Part shown: positions 40,609 through 50,959 of the stretch, piece by piece
Position numbering within the stretch: the first letter of the stretch is position 1
Layout: each line of letters opens with the position of its first letter
NCBI GenBank assembly: GCA_009773055.1
Contig: WOUW01000008.1
Location: 33,047 to 97,046 of the forward strand
DNA from: Paracoccaceae bacterium
Lineage (GTDB): Bacteria; Pseudomonadota; Alphaproteobacteria; Rhodobacterales; Rhodobacteraceae
Length of the DNA stretch: 64,000 nucleotides
Direction: 5' to 3'
Notes under the pieces: model-generated
Database searches by the model: none
Seen by the model: the letters and a program-made list of their open reading frames with translations, nothing else
Told to the model about the DNA's origin: nothing
Made by a program: the position numbers and the translations under genes

Positions 40609-42006
40609 ATGTCACTTTCAGATCCAAAGCGGTGGAAGGCGCTGGCGCTTCTTTGCGCGGCGCAGTTCATTGTGATCCTCGACACCTCGATCATCGGCGT
40701 GGCTCTGCCCGCCATCCAGTCTGACCTCGGCTTTACCGACGAGGGCCTGAGCCGGATCTTCAACGCCTACGTCATCGCTTTCGGTGGCCTCCTGCTTCTT
40801 GGCGGCAAGCTGGCCGACGTGTTCGGCGCGCGCCGCATCTTCCTGTGGGGCTTTGCCATCCTGACTGCGGCCTCGGCGCTAGCGGGTCTGGCCGGAAGCC
40901 AGGCCGTTCTGCTGACCGGACGCGCCCTGCAGGGCGTCGGCGCGGCGCTGATCGCCCCGGCAACGCTGACCATCCTGATGCGTCTTTTCGGCGGCCAGCC
41001 AGCCGAGTTGGGCAAGGCCTTCGGCTTCTGGGGCGCCTCGGCGGCAGCCGGGGGCACCGCAGGCGTCTTTCTGGGCGGGGTCATCACCGAATGGATGAGC
41101 TGGTCCTGGACCTTCCTGATCAACCTGCCGCTTGGTCTTGCCGTCCTGGCCGCCGGCCCCTCGGTCCTGCGCGCCATCCCCGGCACGCGGGGCAAGATCG
41201 GCCTGGTTGACTCGGCCCTGGTCACCGGCGCCATCGTCGCGGCGGTCTATGCGATCGTGACTGGTGAGCATGTCGGCTGGCTTGTTCCCCAAACCCTTGG
41301 ACTTCTGGGATTGGCGGCAGGACTGCTGGTGCTTTTCCTCGTCATGCAGGGCGCGTCGAGAAGCCCGCTTCTGCCGCTGCGCATCTTCGGTGCGCCCGGC
41401 CTGGCCGCGGGAAACCTGGTGATGGCGCTGCTTGGCGCGGCGTGGATTCCGCTGTGGTTCTTCCTGAACCTCTACCTGCAGACGGTCCTCGACCTGTCGG
41501 CGTTCGGGTCGGGCCTTGCTCTCCTGCCGATGACGCTGGTCATCATGATGATGATGGTGCGCCTGACGGGCCCGCTGATCGGCCGCTTTGGCGTCAAGCC
41601 CGTGATGGTCGCCGGCCTTCTGGCCCTGGCGGTGTCGCTGGCGGTCTTCGCCGGGCTGCCTGCTGACGGCACCTTCGCGGCCAACGTCCTGCCGGTTTCG
41701 ATCCTCGCGGCCATCGGCATGTCGCTGGCCTACATTCCGGTCACCATGACCGGCATGGGCGGAGCCGCGCCGCAGGACACCGGGCTCGCCTCCGGGCTGA
41801 TCAACACGACCTACCAGGTTGGTTCGGCGCTTGGCCTTGCGGTGATGGTCTCGCTCGCCGCATCTGCCGGTGGTGAGCCCGAGGCGATGCTTCTTGGCTA
41901 CCAGACGGCCTTCCTTGGTGCCGCTGTGGTCGCTGCCCTTGCAGCCGTCGCAGCGCTTGTCCTGGTCCGTGGCCAGACCGCCGCGTCGGACGTGCCCGTG
42001 GGCTGA
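40609..42006 (+). CDS. MFS exporter, DHA2 (EmrB/QacA-like) family
   Basis: A 465-residue protein with about 14 transmembrane helices. It has the DHA2 start (LLCAAQFIVILDTSIIGVALPAIQ), motif A GGKLADVFGARR, and motif C near the fifth helix (GAS...GGTAGVFLGGVI). It is probably a proton-coupled exporter of hydrophobic compounds. It is unusual among such genes in having a CueR-type promoter (F) 64 bp upstream, which suggests copper induction or export of a copper-complexing compound. The substrate cannot be read from sequence. Confidence 0.88.
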   Translation: MSLSDPKRWKALALLCAAQFIVILDTSIIGVALPAIQSDLGFTDEGLSRIFNAYVIAFGGLLLLGGKLADVFGARRIFLWGFAILTAASALAGLAGSQAVLLTGRALQGVGAALIAPATLTILMRLFGGQPAELGKAFGFWGASAAAGGTAGVFLGGVITEWMSWSWTFLINLPLGLAVLAAGPSVLRAIPGTRGKIGLVDSALVTGAIVAAVYAIVTGEHVGWLVPQTLGLLGLAAGLLVLFLVMQGASRSPLLPLRIFGAPGLAAGNLVMALLGAAWIPLWFFLNLYLQTVLDLSAFGSGLALLPMTLVIMMMMVRLTGPLIGRFGVKPVMVAGLLALAVSLAVFAGLPADGTFAANVLPVSILAAIGMSLAYIPVTMTGMGGAAPQDTGLASGLINTTYQVGSALGLAVMVSLAASAGGEPEAMLLGYQTAFLGAAVVAALAAVAALVLVRGQTAASDVPVG

Positions 42007-42119
42007 ACGTCTTCCCCGTGTCCCGCCACTGCGGGGCACGGTTTCCCCACCGTCAAACCCTCTCCCGCGCAGCAACATCTGACCTGCGCTCTACAACTGA
42101 CCTGCAGAAAGGAACGAAA

Positions 42120-42272
42120 ATGCTGACCTCGATCACCCGCGCCTGGCGTGTCTACCGGGAAGAACGCGAACGGACCGCCCTCGCCAACCGCTTGGGCCCC
42201 CACATTGCCCGTGACGTCGGCCTTGACGCTGCCATGTCGCATCGGGTGCTTCCAGCGCTGCGGAGCCACTGA
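42120..42272 (+). CDS. DUF1127-like small basic protein, 50 aa
   Basis: The start at 42120 follows AAAGGA. The sequence (ITRAWRVYREERERTALANRLGPHIARDVGL) has the RxxR-rich helix and the LxDIGL-like end of the DUF1127 family. Some DUF1127 proteins bind RNA or act in phosphate and stress responses. It lies at the right edge of the copper island. A GC-stem hairpin follows 30 bp after the stop. Confidence 0.78.
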   Translation: MLTSITRAWRVYREERERTALANRLGPHIARDVGLDAAMSHRVLPALRSH

Positions 42273-42301
42273 ACACCGGCGCGGCGCAAAGACCGACAGG
42301 A

Positions 42302-42331
42302 GCCTCGCGAAAGACGACCGAAGCGCGAGGC
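42302..42331 (+). terminator. Hairpin after the DUF1127-like gene
   Basis: GCCTCGCG / CGCGAGGC, perfect 8-bp stem with a 14-nt loop. Only TTC follows, so terminator activity is uncertain. Confidence 0.45.
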
Positions 42332-42453
42332 TTCGTCCAGCTTCGAGTTTGGCGAGGGCATCCCGGGGCCCGGTCTGTTGACAGAAACCCTGCAGCGGAT
42401 CACAAGCGGATGATGTCGCATTTGTCCACCGTGGCTGCCGGGGGAGGCTGCCC

Positions 42454-43473
42454 GTGACCCGCCCTGCCGATGACAAGACCTTTTCGCGCGTAAGCGCGAT
42501 CATCCCGCGCGGGGTGGCTCATGTCCGGCTGGACGGCCCGGTCGTCACTCGGGATTTCGCTTTTCTGGCGCTGCCACGCTTTACACTTCTGGCCTTCAGT
42601 TCGGCGGTCGAGCCGTTGCGGATCGCCAACCAGCTGACGCAGTTGCCGCTCTATCATTACCGTCTGGTCAGCATGGACGGGGCACCGGTGGAAAGCTCGG
42701 CCGGGGTCAGGATCGAGGTCGATCAGGGGCTGGAGCCCCTGAGCCGCGACACGACGGCGATTGTCTGTTCTGGCACCGATGCCAGTCTTGCAGCGGACAA
42801 ACGGGTGCTGGCCTGGCTGCGGGACCATGCCCGCAAGGGGGGCGGGCTAGGGGCGATCTGCACCGGGGCCTACACTCTTGCGCGGGCTGGTCTTCTGGGG
42901 GATGACGCCCCGGCGGTGCATTGGGAGAACCGTCCGGCCTACCGTGAGCTTTTCGACGTCGAGCCGCTGCAACAGATCTATGTCATTGGCCGCAAGCATT
43001 TTTCCTGCGCAGGGGGCGAGGCGGGGGTGGACCTGATGCTGGCGTTGATCACCCGGGACCATGGGCCGAAGCTGGCGGATGCGGTGGCCGAGATGTGCCT
43101 GCATTCCCGCAGGCGCGAGGCCAGCGCAACGCAGAAGAATATCTACCCGGCCCCGATGCTGGCGCGGAATCCGGCGGTGGCCAGGGTCATCGCAGCGATG
43201 CAGGCGAATATTGCGACCCCCCTGGACCGCGAGGCGCTGGCCGAGGTCTTTGGCCGGTCGCCCCGGCATCTGGAGCGGATCTTCCAGGCGGTCGTCCAGG
43301 AGACACCGAAGGGCTATTATCTGGGCCTGAGGCTGGAAGAGGCGCGGGATCTTCTGTCGGACACAACGCTGTCGATCCTGGAAGTGGCGATTGCGACCGG
43401 GTTCAATTCGCGGTCGAGTTTTTCCAAGGCCTACAAGAAGCGCTTTGGCCAAAGCCCGGCGCGGACGCGCTGA
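42454..43473 (+). CDS. GlxA family transcriptional regulator (AraC type)
   Basis: A 339-residue regulator beginning with GTG, preceded by a strong GGGGGAGG. The N-terminal DJ-1/PfpI-like domain (about residues 30-200) includes the nucleophile-elbow-like GAICTGAYTLARAG. The C-terminal AraC helix-turn-helix (about 230-335) includes DREALAEVFGRSPRHLERIF and SILEVAIATGFNSRSSFSKAYKKRFG. Relatives such as GbdR and CdhR control betaine or carnitine catabolism. The target here is unknown because the downstream gene is tex. Confidence 0.9.
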   Translation: MTRPADDKTFSRVSAIIPRGVAHVRLDGPVVTRDFAFLALPRFTLLAFSSAVEPLRIANQLTQLPLYHYRLVSMDGAPVESSAGVRIEVDQGLEPLSRDTTAIVCSGTDASLAADKRVLAWLRDHARKGGGLGAICTGAYTLARAGLLGDDAPAVHWENRPAYRELFDVEPLQQIYVIGRKHFSCAGGEAGVDLMLALITRDHGPKLADAVAEMCLHSRRREASATQKNIYPAPMLARNPAVARVIAAMQANIATPLDREALAEVFGRSPRHLERIFQAVVQETPKGYYLGLRLEEARDLLSDTTLSILEVAIATGFNSRSSFSKAYKKRFGQSPARTR

Positions 43474-43537
43474 AGGCGGGCTTCACCCCGGTTGGGGCCG
43501 CGGGTAAGGTGCCCGCCCCTGACTGACGAGGATTCGC

Positions 43538-45829
43538 ATGAGCCTGGCCCTGATCCCCCGCCTGATTGCCGCTGAAATCGCGGCGACGCCTGCGCAGGTC
43601 GTCTCGGCGGTCGAGCTTCTGGATGGTGGCGCGACGGTCCCTTTCATCGCGCGCTATCGCAAGGAGGTGACGGGGGGGCTGGACGACACGCAGCTGCGCA
43701 AGCTGGAGGAACGGCTGGGCTATCTGCGCGAGCTGGAGGCGCGGCGGGGGGCGATCGTGTCGTCGATCACCGAACAAGGGAAGATGACCGAGGCCTTGGC
43801 GAAGTCCATCGCGGGGGCGGTGACAAAGGCCGAACTTGAGGACATCTATCTGCCCTACAAACCCAAGCGCCGGACCAAGGCGATGATCGCGCGCGAGGCG
43901 GGGTTGCAGGGTCTGGTGGATGCCATTCTGGGCGACCGCTCGGCCGACCCGGTGGCATTGGTATCTGGGTTCCTGTCGGAAGGTTTCCCCGACGCAAAGA
44001 CCGCTTTGGAGGGCGCGCGCGACATTGTGGCCGAGGGGTTGAGCGAGAACGCCTCGCTTCTGGGCCGGCTGCGCGATCACATGCGCAAGACGGGCAAGCT
44101 GTCTGCCAAGGTCGTGGCCGGGAAAGAGGCAGCCGGAGCGAAGTTTTCGGACTACTTCGCGCATACCGAGGATTTCGCGCGAGTGCCAAGCCACCGGGCG
44201 CTGGCGATGTTCCGGGGGCGGAACGAGGAATTTCTGACGCTGGACCTGGAAGTGGACGCCGAAGCGCCGCGCGGCGAAAGCCCGGCAGAGCGCGCCTGCG
44301 GGGCGGCCTTGGGGGCAGGGGGTGCTGGTCCCGGGGACAAGTGGCTGCGCGATGCGGCGGCCTGGGCCTGGCGGGTGAAGATCAAGACCTCGCTGACACT
44401 GGACCTGATGGCCGAATTGCGCGAGGCGGCCGAAGCCGAGGCGATCCGGGTTTTTGCGCGCAATCTGAAGGACTTGCTGCTGGCGGCTCCGGCTGGGGGA
44501 AAGGCCACGATGGGGCTGGACCCGGGCATCCGGACCGGGGTGAAGGTCGCGGTGGTCGATCCGACCGGCAAGGTGCTGGAGACCGAGACGGTCTATCCCT
44601 TCCAGCCGAAGAACGACTTGCGCGGCGCGCAGGTCACCCTGGCGCGGCTGATCGGCAAGCATGGGGTCAAGCTGATCTCGATCGGCAATGGCACGGCAAG
44701 CCGCGAGACGGAAAAGATGGTGGCGGACATCCTGGCGGTCCTGCCGGGGGAAAAGCCGGTGAAGGTGGTGGTCAGCGAGGCCGGGGCGAGCGTCTATTCG
44801 GCAAGCGAGTTGGCCGCGCGGGAGTTTCCCGATCTGGACGTCAGCCTGCGGGGGGCGGTGTCGATTGCGCGGCGCTTGCAGGACCCGCTGGCGGAACTGG
44901 TGAAGATCGAGCCGAAGGCGATTGGCGTCGGGCAGTACCAGCATGACGTGGACCAGCACCGGCTGGCCCGGTCGCTGGATGCGGTGGTGGAAGACGCGGT
45001 GAACGCGGTCGGGGTGGACCTGAACACCGCCTCGGCCCCCCTGCTGGCGCGGGTGTCGGGCGTCGGGCCGGGGTTGGCCGAGGCGATCGTGGCGCATCGG
45101 GACGAGAACGGCCCATTCGCCGCGCGGCGGGAGCTTTTGAAGGTCGCGCGACTGGGGCCGAAGGCGTTCGAGCAGGCAGCGGGGTTTCTGCGGATCACAG
45201 GCGGGAAGGAACCGCTGGATGGATCATCGGTTCACCCGGAGGCCTATGATCTGGCGCGGAAAATCGTTGCGGCCTGCGGGCGCGATCTGCGGTCGGTGAT
45301 GGCCGATCCTTCCGTCCTGCGGCAGGTGGAGCCGCGGGATTTCGTGGACGAACGGTTTGGTCTGCCGACCGTGAAGGACATCCTGGCGGAACTGGAAAAG
45401 CCGGGCCGCGATCCCCGGCCCACGTTCAAGACCGCGACCTTTGCGGAGGGGGTGGAGGACATCAAGGACCTAAAGCCCGGCATGGTGCTGGAGGGCACGG
45501 TCACCAACGTCGCGGCCTTCGGTGCCTTTGTCGATGTGGGGGTGCATCAGGATGGCCTCGTGCATGTCAGCCAGTTGTCAGACAGTTTCGTCAAGGATCC
45601 GCATGCGGTGGTGAAGGCAGGCGATGTGGTCAAGGTGCGGGTGGTCGAGGTGGATGTCGCGCGCAAGCGGATCGGGCTGACGATGAAGTCCGATGGCGGG
45701 GCCTCGGCCCGGGATCAGGCGCAAGAGCGGGCCCCGGTCGCGAAGCCTGCACGGGGACCGATGCAAAGCGGGCCGCAGGCGGGGGGCAATGCCTTTGCCG
45801 ATGCGCTGAAGGGCAAGTTCGGGCGCTGA
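43538..45829 (+). CDS. tex: Tex family RNA-binding protein
   Basis: A 763-residue cytoplasmic protein. Domains in order: N-terminal helical Tex region, YqgF/RNase H-like domain with [17 protein letters not shown], helix-hairpin-helix repeats ([16 protein letters not shown] and [20 protein letters not shown]), and a C-terminal S1 domain ([34 protein letters not shown]). Tex binds RNA and is implicated in transcription and stalled-ribosome or toxin responses. A short Gly/Asn-rich tail follows the S1 domain. Confidence 0.95.
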   Translation: MSLALIPRLIAAEIAATPAQVVSAVELLDGGATVPFIARYRKEVTGGLDDTQLRKLEERLGYLRELEARRGAIVSSITEQGKMTEALAKSIAGAVTKAELEDIYLPYKPKRRTKAMIAREAGLQGLVDAILGDRSADPVALVSGFLSEGFPDAKTALEGARDIVAEGLSENASLLGRLRDHMRKTGKLSAKVVAGKEAAGAKFSDYFAHTEDFARVPSHRALAMFRGRNEEFLTLDLEVDAEAPRGESPAERACGAALGAGGAGPGDKWLRDAAAWAWRVKIKTSLTLDLMAELREAAEAEAIRVFARNLKDLLLAAPAGGKATMGLDPGIRTGVKVAVVDPTGKVLETETVYPFQPKNDLRGAQVTLARLIGKHGVKLISIGNGTASRETEKMVADILAVLPGEKPVKVVVSEAGASVYSASELAAREFPDLDVSLRGAVSIARRLQDPLAELVKIEPKAIGVGQYQHDVDQHRLARSLDAVVEDAVNAVGVDLNTASAPLLARVSGVGPGLAEAIVAHRDENGPFAARRELLKVARLGPKAFEQAAGFLRITGGKEPLDGSSVHPEAYDLARKIVAACGRDLRSVMADPSVLRQVEPRDFVDERFGLPTVKDILAELEKPGRDPRPTFKTATFAEGVEDIKDLKPGMVLEGTVTNVAAFGAFVDVGVHQDGLVHVSQLSDSFVKDPHAVVKAGDVVKVRVVEVDVARKRIGLTMKSDGGASARDQAQERAPVAKPARGPMQSGPQAGGNAFADALKGKFGR

Positions 45830-45852
45830 GGCGCGAAAGGAAGTTCGGGCGG

Positions 45853-46893
45853 ATGGCGAATCTCCGGTTGCAGAAGGTCTGGCCCCTGGTGCTGGCGCTG
45901 GGCTTGGGTGCGGTGGGGGGCTGGGCCTTCTGGACGCTGACCTTGCCGCTGCCGTGGATGCTGGGGGCGCTGTTCGCGACCATGGTCGCCGCGGTGGCGG
46001 GGCTGCCGGTGCGGGGGCCCGCGCAGATCCGGGGGGCCGTGGTGGCGGTGATCGGGGTCCTTCTGGGCGCAGGCTTCACGCCGGCATTGCTGGCGCAGGC
46101 AGGGGCCTGGGGTGTGTCGCTTTTGGGATTGGTGCTTTACCTTGGTCTGTCGCTGGCGCTGTTGATCCCGTGGTTTCGCCGGATTGGCGGGTTTGACGGC
46201 AAGACCGCCTATTTCGCCGCGATGCCGGGGGGACTGAGCGAAATGATCGAACTGGCCGAGGGGGCCGGGGCCGATGTGCCCCGCGTCATCCTGGCGCAAG
46301 GCCTGCGGATCGTGACAACGATTGCAGTGATAGCAATCTGGTTCCGCTGGATCGAGGGGGTGCAGGTCGGGCAGACCTCGGGGCGGGCTGGCTTTGCCGA
46401 TCTGGCGGCGGTTGATCTGGCGATACTGGCTGCGGCGGCGCTGGTTGGCAGCTGGATCGGTATGGCCTTGAAGCTGCCGGCGCCGACGTTGCTGGGGCCG
46501 ATGATCCTGTCGGCGGCGCTGCATCTGACCGAGGTCACCACCAGCGCGCCGCCGTCCGAGCTGGTCATTCTGGCGCAGATCATTCTGGGGACGGTGCTTG
46601 GCTGCCGGTTCGTGGGCATCCGGGCGCGGGCGCTATTGCCCGCGATGGCGCTAAGCCTCGGGGCGACCCTTATCATGCTTGGGCTGGCCTTTGGCTTTGC
46701 GCTGGCTTTGCAGTCCCTGACCGGGCAAAGCGCGGATCAGTTGCTGCTGGCCTATGCGCCTGGCGGGTTGACAGAGATGAGCCTTGTCGCGCTTGCGCTG
46801 CATGCCGAGGTGGCCTTTGTGGCGGCCCACCATGTGGTGCGCATCCTGCTGGTGATCGTGGCCGCGCCGCTGATGTTCCGGCTGCTGCGATAG
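45853..46893 (+). CDS. AbrB family (PF05145-like) membrane protein
   Basis: A 346-residue integral membrane protein with about ten helices in two homologous halves (PLPWMLGALFATM and AAMPGGLSEMIELAEGAGADV, repeated as LPAPTLLGPMILSAAL and AYAPGGLTEMSLVALAL). This duplicated GGLxEM pattern marks the family often mislabelled ammonia monooxygenase or AbrB regulator. It is probably a transporter of unknown substrate. It follows tex by 23 bp. Confidence 0.87.
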   Translation: MANLRLQKVWPLVLALGLGAVGGWAFWTLTLPLPWMLGALFATMVAAVAGLPVRGPAQIRGAVVAVIGVLLGAGFTPALLAQAGAWGVSLLGLVLYLGLSLALLIPWFRRIGGFDGKTAYFAAMPGGLSEMIELAEGAGADVPRVILAQGLRIVTTIAVIAIWFRWIEGVQVGQTSGRAGFADLAAVDLAILAAAALVGSWIGMALKLPAPTLLGPMILSAALHLTEVTTSAPPSELVILAQIILGTVLGCRFVGIRARALLPAMALSLGATLIMLGLAFGFALALQSLTGQSADQLLLAYAPGGLTEMSLVALALHAEVAFVAAHHVVRILLVIVAAPLMFRLLR

Positions 46894-46896
46894 CGG

Positions 46897-47523
46897 TCAG
46901 CGGGGCATCTTTTCAAAGTCGCTGATGGCGGCTGCCGTGAAGGCGGGCAGGGTTTCGCAGTATTTGGCCAGCGCGATCAGGGGGGCGTGGGTGTCGGGCG
47001 ACAGGGTCTCGTCCATCCGGTCGAGCATGTACCAGATCAGCGTGGTGATCATCACGTCGGCATGGCTGAGGCTTGTCCCGCAGGCATAGGGCGTGGACAG
47101 GCGGCGGGTCAGCTCGTCAAGGCCCGCGCGGGTCTGGCCGAGGCAGCGGGTCAGCCAGTCCTGGCTTTGTTGGGCGGGCGGGTGGAAGTGGCGTTCGTAG
47201 ACCACGGCGGCGGTCTTTTCGAGCGTGCCCTGCGCAAGGGCCGTCATCTGCAACACCGCCCGTCTGTCGGGGCCGGAGGCGGGGCAGAGTGCCCGGTCGC
47301 CTGCCAGCGCATCAAGGTGGTCAAGGATCGCGGCGCTGTCGATCAGCACCTCGCCATCATCGAGGACCAAAGCCGGGATCCGGGTCAGGGGGCTGATCCG
47401 GCCCACCGCCTCGGCATCCCCGAAGATCGACCGCGTGTCGCGGGTGAAGGTCATCCCGTAGTGGTGGAGGGCGACCGCGACGCGGCGGGTGACAGGGCTG
47501 TCATACTGGCCGACAAGGATCAT
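46897..47523 (-). CDS. Glutathione S-transferase family protein
   Basis: A 208-residue GST. The N-terminal thioredoxin-like domain (MILVGQYDSPVTRRVAVALHHYGM) has SPVTRR at the glutathione-contacting site and the cis-Pro turn IPALVLDDGEVLIDSAAIL. The C-terminal domain is helical. Its start overlaps the tldD stop by 4 bp (ATGA). It is convergent with the AbrB-family gene, with 3 bp between stop codons. Confidence 0.9.
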   Translation of the reverse strand: MILVGQYDSPVTRRVAVALHHYGMTFTRDTRSIFGDAEAVGRISPLTRIPALVLDDGEVLIDSAAILDHLDALAGDRALCPASGPDRRAVLQMTALAQGTLEKTAAVVYERHFHPPAQQSQDWLTRCLGQTRAGLDELTRRLSTPYACGTSLSHADVMITTLIWYMLDRMDETLSPDTHAPLIALAKYCETLPAFTAAAISDFEKMPR

Positions 47524-48941
47524 GCCGCAGCGCCACCCACCGTCAGGCCCTGGATCATCAGTGTCGGCTGGCCCACGCCGACCGGCACCCATTGGCCCGC
47601 CTTGCCGCAGTTGCCGATGCCCGGGTCAAGCTGAAGGTCGTTGCCGATGGCGCGGATGCCTTTCAGCGCGGTCGCGCCGTCGCCGATCAGGGTCGCGCCT
47701 TTGACTGCCTCGCCGACCACGCCGTTGCGCACCCGGTAGGCCTCGGTGCAGCTGAAGACGAACTTGCCCGAGGTGATGTCGACCTGACCGCCGCCGAAGC
47801 CCACGGCGTAGAGGCCGTCCTTGAGACTTGCCACGATTCCGGCGGGGTCATCGGGGCCCGAAAGCATGTAGGTGTTGGTCATCCGCGGCATCGGGATATG
47901 CGCAAAGCTTTCGCGGCGGCCATTGCCGGTCGCGGCCACGCCCATCAGCCGGGCGTTCTGGCGGTCCTGCATGTAGCCCACCAGAACCCCGTCTTCGATC
48001 AGCACGTTCTTTGCGGACGGTGTGCCTTCGTCGTCGATGGAAATGCTGCCCCTACGGTCGGGGATTGTGCCGTCATCAAGGACAGTAACGCCTTTCGACG
48101 CGATCTGTTTCCCCAGAAGCCCGGCAAAGGCCGAGGTTTCCTTGCGGTTGAAGTCGCCCTCCAGCCCGTGACCGATCGCCTCGTGCAAAAGGATGCCGGG
48201 CCAGCCGGGCCCAAGGACCACATCCATTCCGCCCGCCGGGGCGTCGACCGCGCCAAGGTTCACACGGGCGATGCGCAGGGCTTCGGCGATCATCGGCTTC
48301 CAGGTTTCGGGCGTCATCAGCTCGGCCAGGCCGTGCCGCCCACCCTTGCCCGTGCCGCCCTGTTCGCGGCGGCCGTTTTCCTCGACCATCACGCTGACAT
48401 TGATCCGGGCCATCGGGCGGATGTCGGACAGGCGGGTGCCTTCGGGGCGCAGGATTTCGACCTCTTGCAGCGAGGCCGAGAGGGTGGCCGAAACCTGAAC
48501 GACGCGGGGGTCAAGGGCGCGGGCGTAGGCGTCGATTTCGCGCAGAAGCTCGATCTTCACCGGGAAGGCGGCATCGGCCATCGGGTCGAGGGCCGCGTAG
48601 AGTTGCGTGTTGGTCCCGCGCGGCGGCGCGGCAAGGGTGCCGCCACCCGCACCCACGGCAAGGCGGGCCGTTTCGGACGCGCGGCGGAGCGAGGTTTCGG
48701 TGATCTCGGTCGAATGGGCGTAGCCCGCAACCTCGCCCCGGACAGCGCGGAGGCCGAAGCCCTGGCTCGCGTCATATGTGGCCTGTCGGATGCGGCCATC
48801 ATCCAGCACGATGCTTTCCGCCCGACGGCGTTCAAGGAAAAGCTCGCCATCGTCGGCCCCGGCGGTTGCGGCGCGCAAGGTTGCAAGCGCAGCGGCTTCG
48901 TCGAGATGGGTTTCGAACGGGCGGAAGGGGGCTTCGGTCAT
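47520..48941 (-). CDS. tldD: Metalloprotease TldD
   Basis: A 473-residue TldD/PmbA-family zinc protease. The metal motif HEAIGHGLEGD (HExxxH, around residue 260) is present, and the catalytic core with GMDVVLGPGWPGILLHEA precedes it. With TldE it processes peptide precursors and antitoxins. No TldE/PmbA gene is in the window. It is followed by a translationally coupled GST. Confidence 0.94.
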   Translation of the reverse strand: MTEAPFRPFETHLDEAAALATLRAATAGADDGELFLERRRAESIVLDDGRIRQATYDASQGFGLRAVRGEVAGYAHSTEITETSLRRASETARLAVGAGGGTLAAPPRGTNTQLYAALDPMADAAFPVKIELLREIDAYARALDPRVVQVSATLSASLQEVEILRPEGTRLSDIRPMARINVSVMVEENGRREQGGTGKGGRHGLAELMTPETWKPMIAEALRIARVNLGAVDAPAGGMDVVLGPGWPGILLHEAIGHGLEGDFNRKETSAFAGLLGKQIASKGVTVLDDGTIPDRRGSISIDDEGTPSAKNVLIEDGVLVGYMQDRQNARLMGVAATGNGRRESFAHIPMPRMTNTYMLSGPDDPAGIVASLKDGLYAVGFGGGQVDITSGKFVFSCTEAYRVRNGVVGEAVKGATLIGDGATALKGIRAIGNDLQLDPGIGNCGKAGQWVPVGVGQPTLMIQGLTVGGAAA

Positions 48942-48991
48942 GGGGGCCTCGTCAGGTCAGACGACAGAGATGGGCCGGAGCGCGGGTAGGG

Positions 48992-49834
48992 TCAAGGACC
49001 GATGGTCCGATCAATGAACGCGGCCTCTTTTGCCCAAGTGTCGGGGGAGAAGAGCGCCTCATGCCCGACGGGGCCGAGGGAGAGGAAGGTTTTCGGGTCG
49101 TTCGCCGCCGCAAACAGGCGTTTGCCGAATCCCTGCGGGATGACGCGGTCATCTTCGCCGTGGAGGATCAGAAGCGGTGCGCGGACTGCGGCGATGTGAT
49201 CGCGCGAGCGGAACTGGTCCTTCATGAGGAGACCGACCGGTAACCACGGGTAGGCCGCGCGGGCGATGTCGACGGCGGCGGAGTAAGGGGCCTCCAGCAC
49301 GATGGCACCGACCGGGTTGCGGGCGGCTGTGATCACGGCTGGGCCGGTGCCGAGAGATTCGCCGACAAGGACGATGCGGTGGGGCGGAATGCCCAGGCTG
49401 CGGAGGTGATCGTAGGCCGTTTTCGCGTCGGTCAGAAGTCCGGCTTCCGACGGTCGCCCGGTCGAGCCGCCGTAGCCGCGCCAGGAGAGGAAAGCGACCC
49501 CGTAGCCGCGCGACTGGTAGAACGCGAAGCGGTCGGCGCGATCCGCGATTTCGCCTGCATTGCCGTGCAGGAACAGGATCACCGGGGCATCGGTCGAAAG
49601 GTTTGAAAGCCAAAGAACCAGGGTTTCGCCATCCGGGGTCGTAAGGTCGACACGGTCCACGTCCCGCAGATCGAGATCCTGCGGAGAAGGGTCGTCGCGC
49701 GCGGGAAAATACTGCAGGTCGCGCTGGAAAACATACATGCCGGACAAGGCTGTGGCGTAAAGGACACCGAAGGCCACAAGGGTCAGCTTGATGACGGCGA
49801 GCATCCCGAACCTCGTGTTCCCGAACCGCCGCAT
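48992..49834 (-). CDS. Alpha/beta hydrolase, membrane-anchored
   Basis: A 280-residue protein. The N-terminal hydrophobic helix (LAVIKLTLVAFGVLYATALSGMYVFQ) is an anchor or signal. The alpha/beta-hydrolase fold shows VILFLHGNAGEI (oxyanion), the nucleophile elbow LVGESLGTGPA (Ser), Asp in HGEDDRVIP and His in GPVGHEALF. Proteins of this BEM46-like type have unknown substrates. It is divergent from ctaC. Confidence 0.9.
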   Translation of the reverse strand: MRRFGNTRFGMLAVIKLTLVAFGVLYATALSGMYVFQRDLQYFPARDDPSPQDLDLRDVDRVDLTTPDGETLVLWLSNLSTDAPVILFLHGNAGEIADRADRFAFYQSRGYGVAFLSWRGYGGSTGRPSEAGLLTDAKTAYDHLRSLGIPPHRIVLVGESLGTGPAVITAARNPVGAIVLEAPYSAAVDIARAAYPWLPVGLLMKDQFRSRDHIAAVRAPLLILHGEDDRVIPQGFGKRLFAAANDPKTFLSLGPVGHEALFSPDTWAKEAAFIDRTIGP

Positions 49835-49975
49835 GGGCTTTATTGTCGCAACGGTTTTGCTTGTCGAGGGCAAGCTAATATGGTTTGAGGGCCGAAGGGA
49901 ACCACCGGGATTCTGCTGGTGACGGCAGGGCTCGGGAAAGCGGCGCGAAGCCGCAATGTTAACGGGAAAAGCGAC

Positions 49976-50887
49976 ATGCGTCTTTCGACTGTGATGAACG
50001 GGATCGCTGTGGCGGGCATCGCCACGCTGACGGCCGGATCGGCTCTTGCGCAGCAGGCGCTTGAGATCGTCGGGCAGCCGTTGGACGGCGGCATCGGCTT
50101 TCAGCCGGCGGCGACCGAAATCGCCTCGGACCTTCAGTGGCTGGATCACATGATCCTGTACATCATCACCGCGATCGTGGTCTTTGTGACCGGTCTGCTG
50201 ATATATGTGATCTTCCGATACAATTCGAAGTCGAACCCGACCCCGGCGCGCTTTACCCACAACACGCCGCTGGAAGTGGTCTGGACGCTGCTTCCCATCG
50301 TGATCCTGGTGTTCATCGGGGCGTTTTCGTTGCCGATCCTGTTCAAGCAGCAGGAAATTCCGGTGGGCGAAGTTACCATCAAGGCCACGGGCAACCAGTG
50401 GTACTGGTCTTATGAATATGTCGACGAGGGCATTGCCTTCGACAGCTACATGATCGGCTCGCCCGCGACCGGGGGCACGAACATGATGACCCCCGAGGTC
50501 GAAGCTCAGCTGGTTGCGGCGGGCTACACCAAGCAGCAGTTCCTGCTGGCAACCGACACTGCGGTCGTCGTGCCGGTGGGCAAAGTGGTCGTCGTGCAGG
50601 TGACTGGAACGGACGTGATCCATTCGTGGAAGGTTCCTGCGTTCGGCGTGATGCAGGATGCGGTGCCGGGCCGGACTGCGGGCCTGTGGTTCAAGGCCGA
50701 GAAGGAAGGCATCTACTTCGGCCAGTGCTCGGAAATCTGCGGGCAGATGCATGCCTTCATGCCGATCACCGTCAAGGTCGTGTCCGAGGCCGCCTATGCC
50801 GCGTGGCTGACCAAGGCCAAGGCAGGCGATGTCCAGCTGTCGGCGGTTGCAACACCCGCCGCCGTGCAGGTTGCGGCAAACGACTGA
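49976..50887 (+). CDS. ctaC: Cytochrome c oxidase subunit II (aa3 type)
   Basis: Carries the CuA centre that accepts electrons from cytochrome c. The protein is 303 residues: signal peptide (about 1-25, after ALAQ), two transmembrane helices (about 60-85 and 100-125) and a periplasmic cupredoxin domain. CuA ligands are visible: His216 (HSWKVP), Cys251, Cys255, His259 and Met262 ([12 protein letters not shown]). First gene of the cta operon ctaC-ctaB-coxF-ctaG-ctaE. The start at 49976 is chosen at the signal peptide. Subunit I is not in the window, as in Paracoccus. Confidence 0.97.
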   Translation: MRLSTVMNGIAVAGIATLTAGSALAQQALEIVGQPLDGGIGFQPAATEIASDLQWLDHMILYIITAIVVFVTGLLIYVIFRYNSKSNPTPARFTHNTPLEVVWTLLPIVILVFIGAFSLPILFKQQEIPVGEVTIKATGNQWYWSYEYVDEGIAFDSYMIGSPATGGTNMMTPEVEAQLVAAGYTKQQFLLATDTAVVVPVGKVVVVQVTGTDVIHSWKVPAFGVMQDAVPGRTAGLWFKAEKEGIYFGQCSEICGQMHAFMPITVKVVSEAAYAAWLTKAKAGDVQLSAVATPAAVQVAAND

Positions 50888-50959
50888 CGCCGCTGATCCG
50901 GCGCAATGTGACGGGGCTTGGCCGACGGTCAGGCCCCAGTCTGCAAAAGAAGGTTCGGG

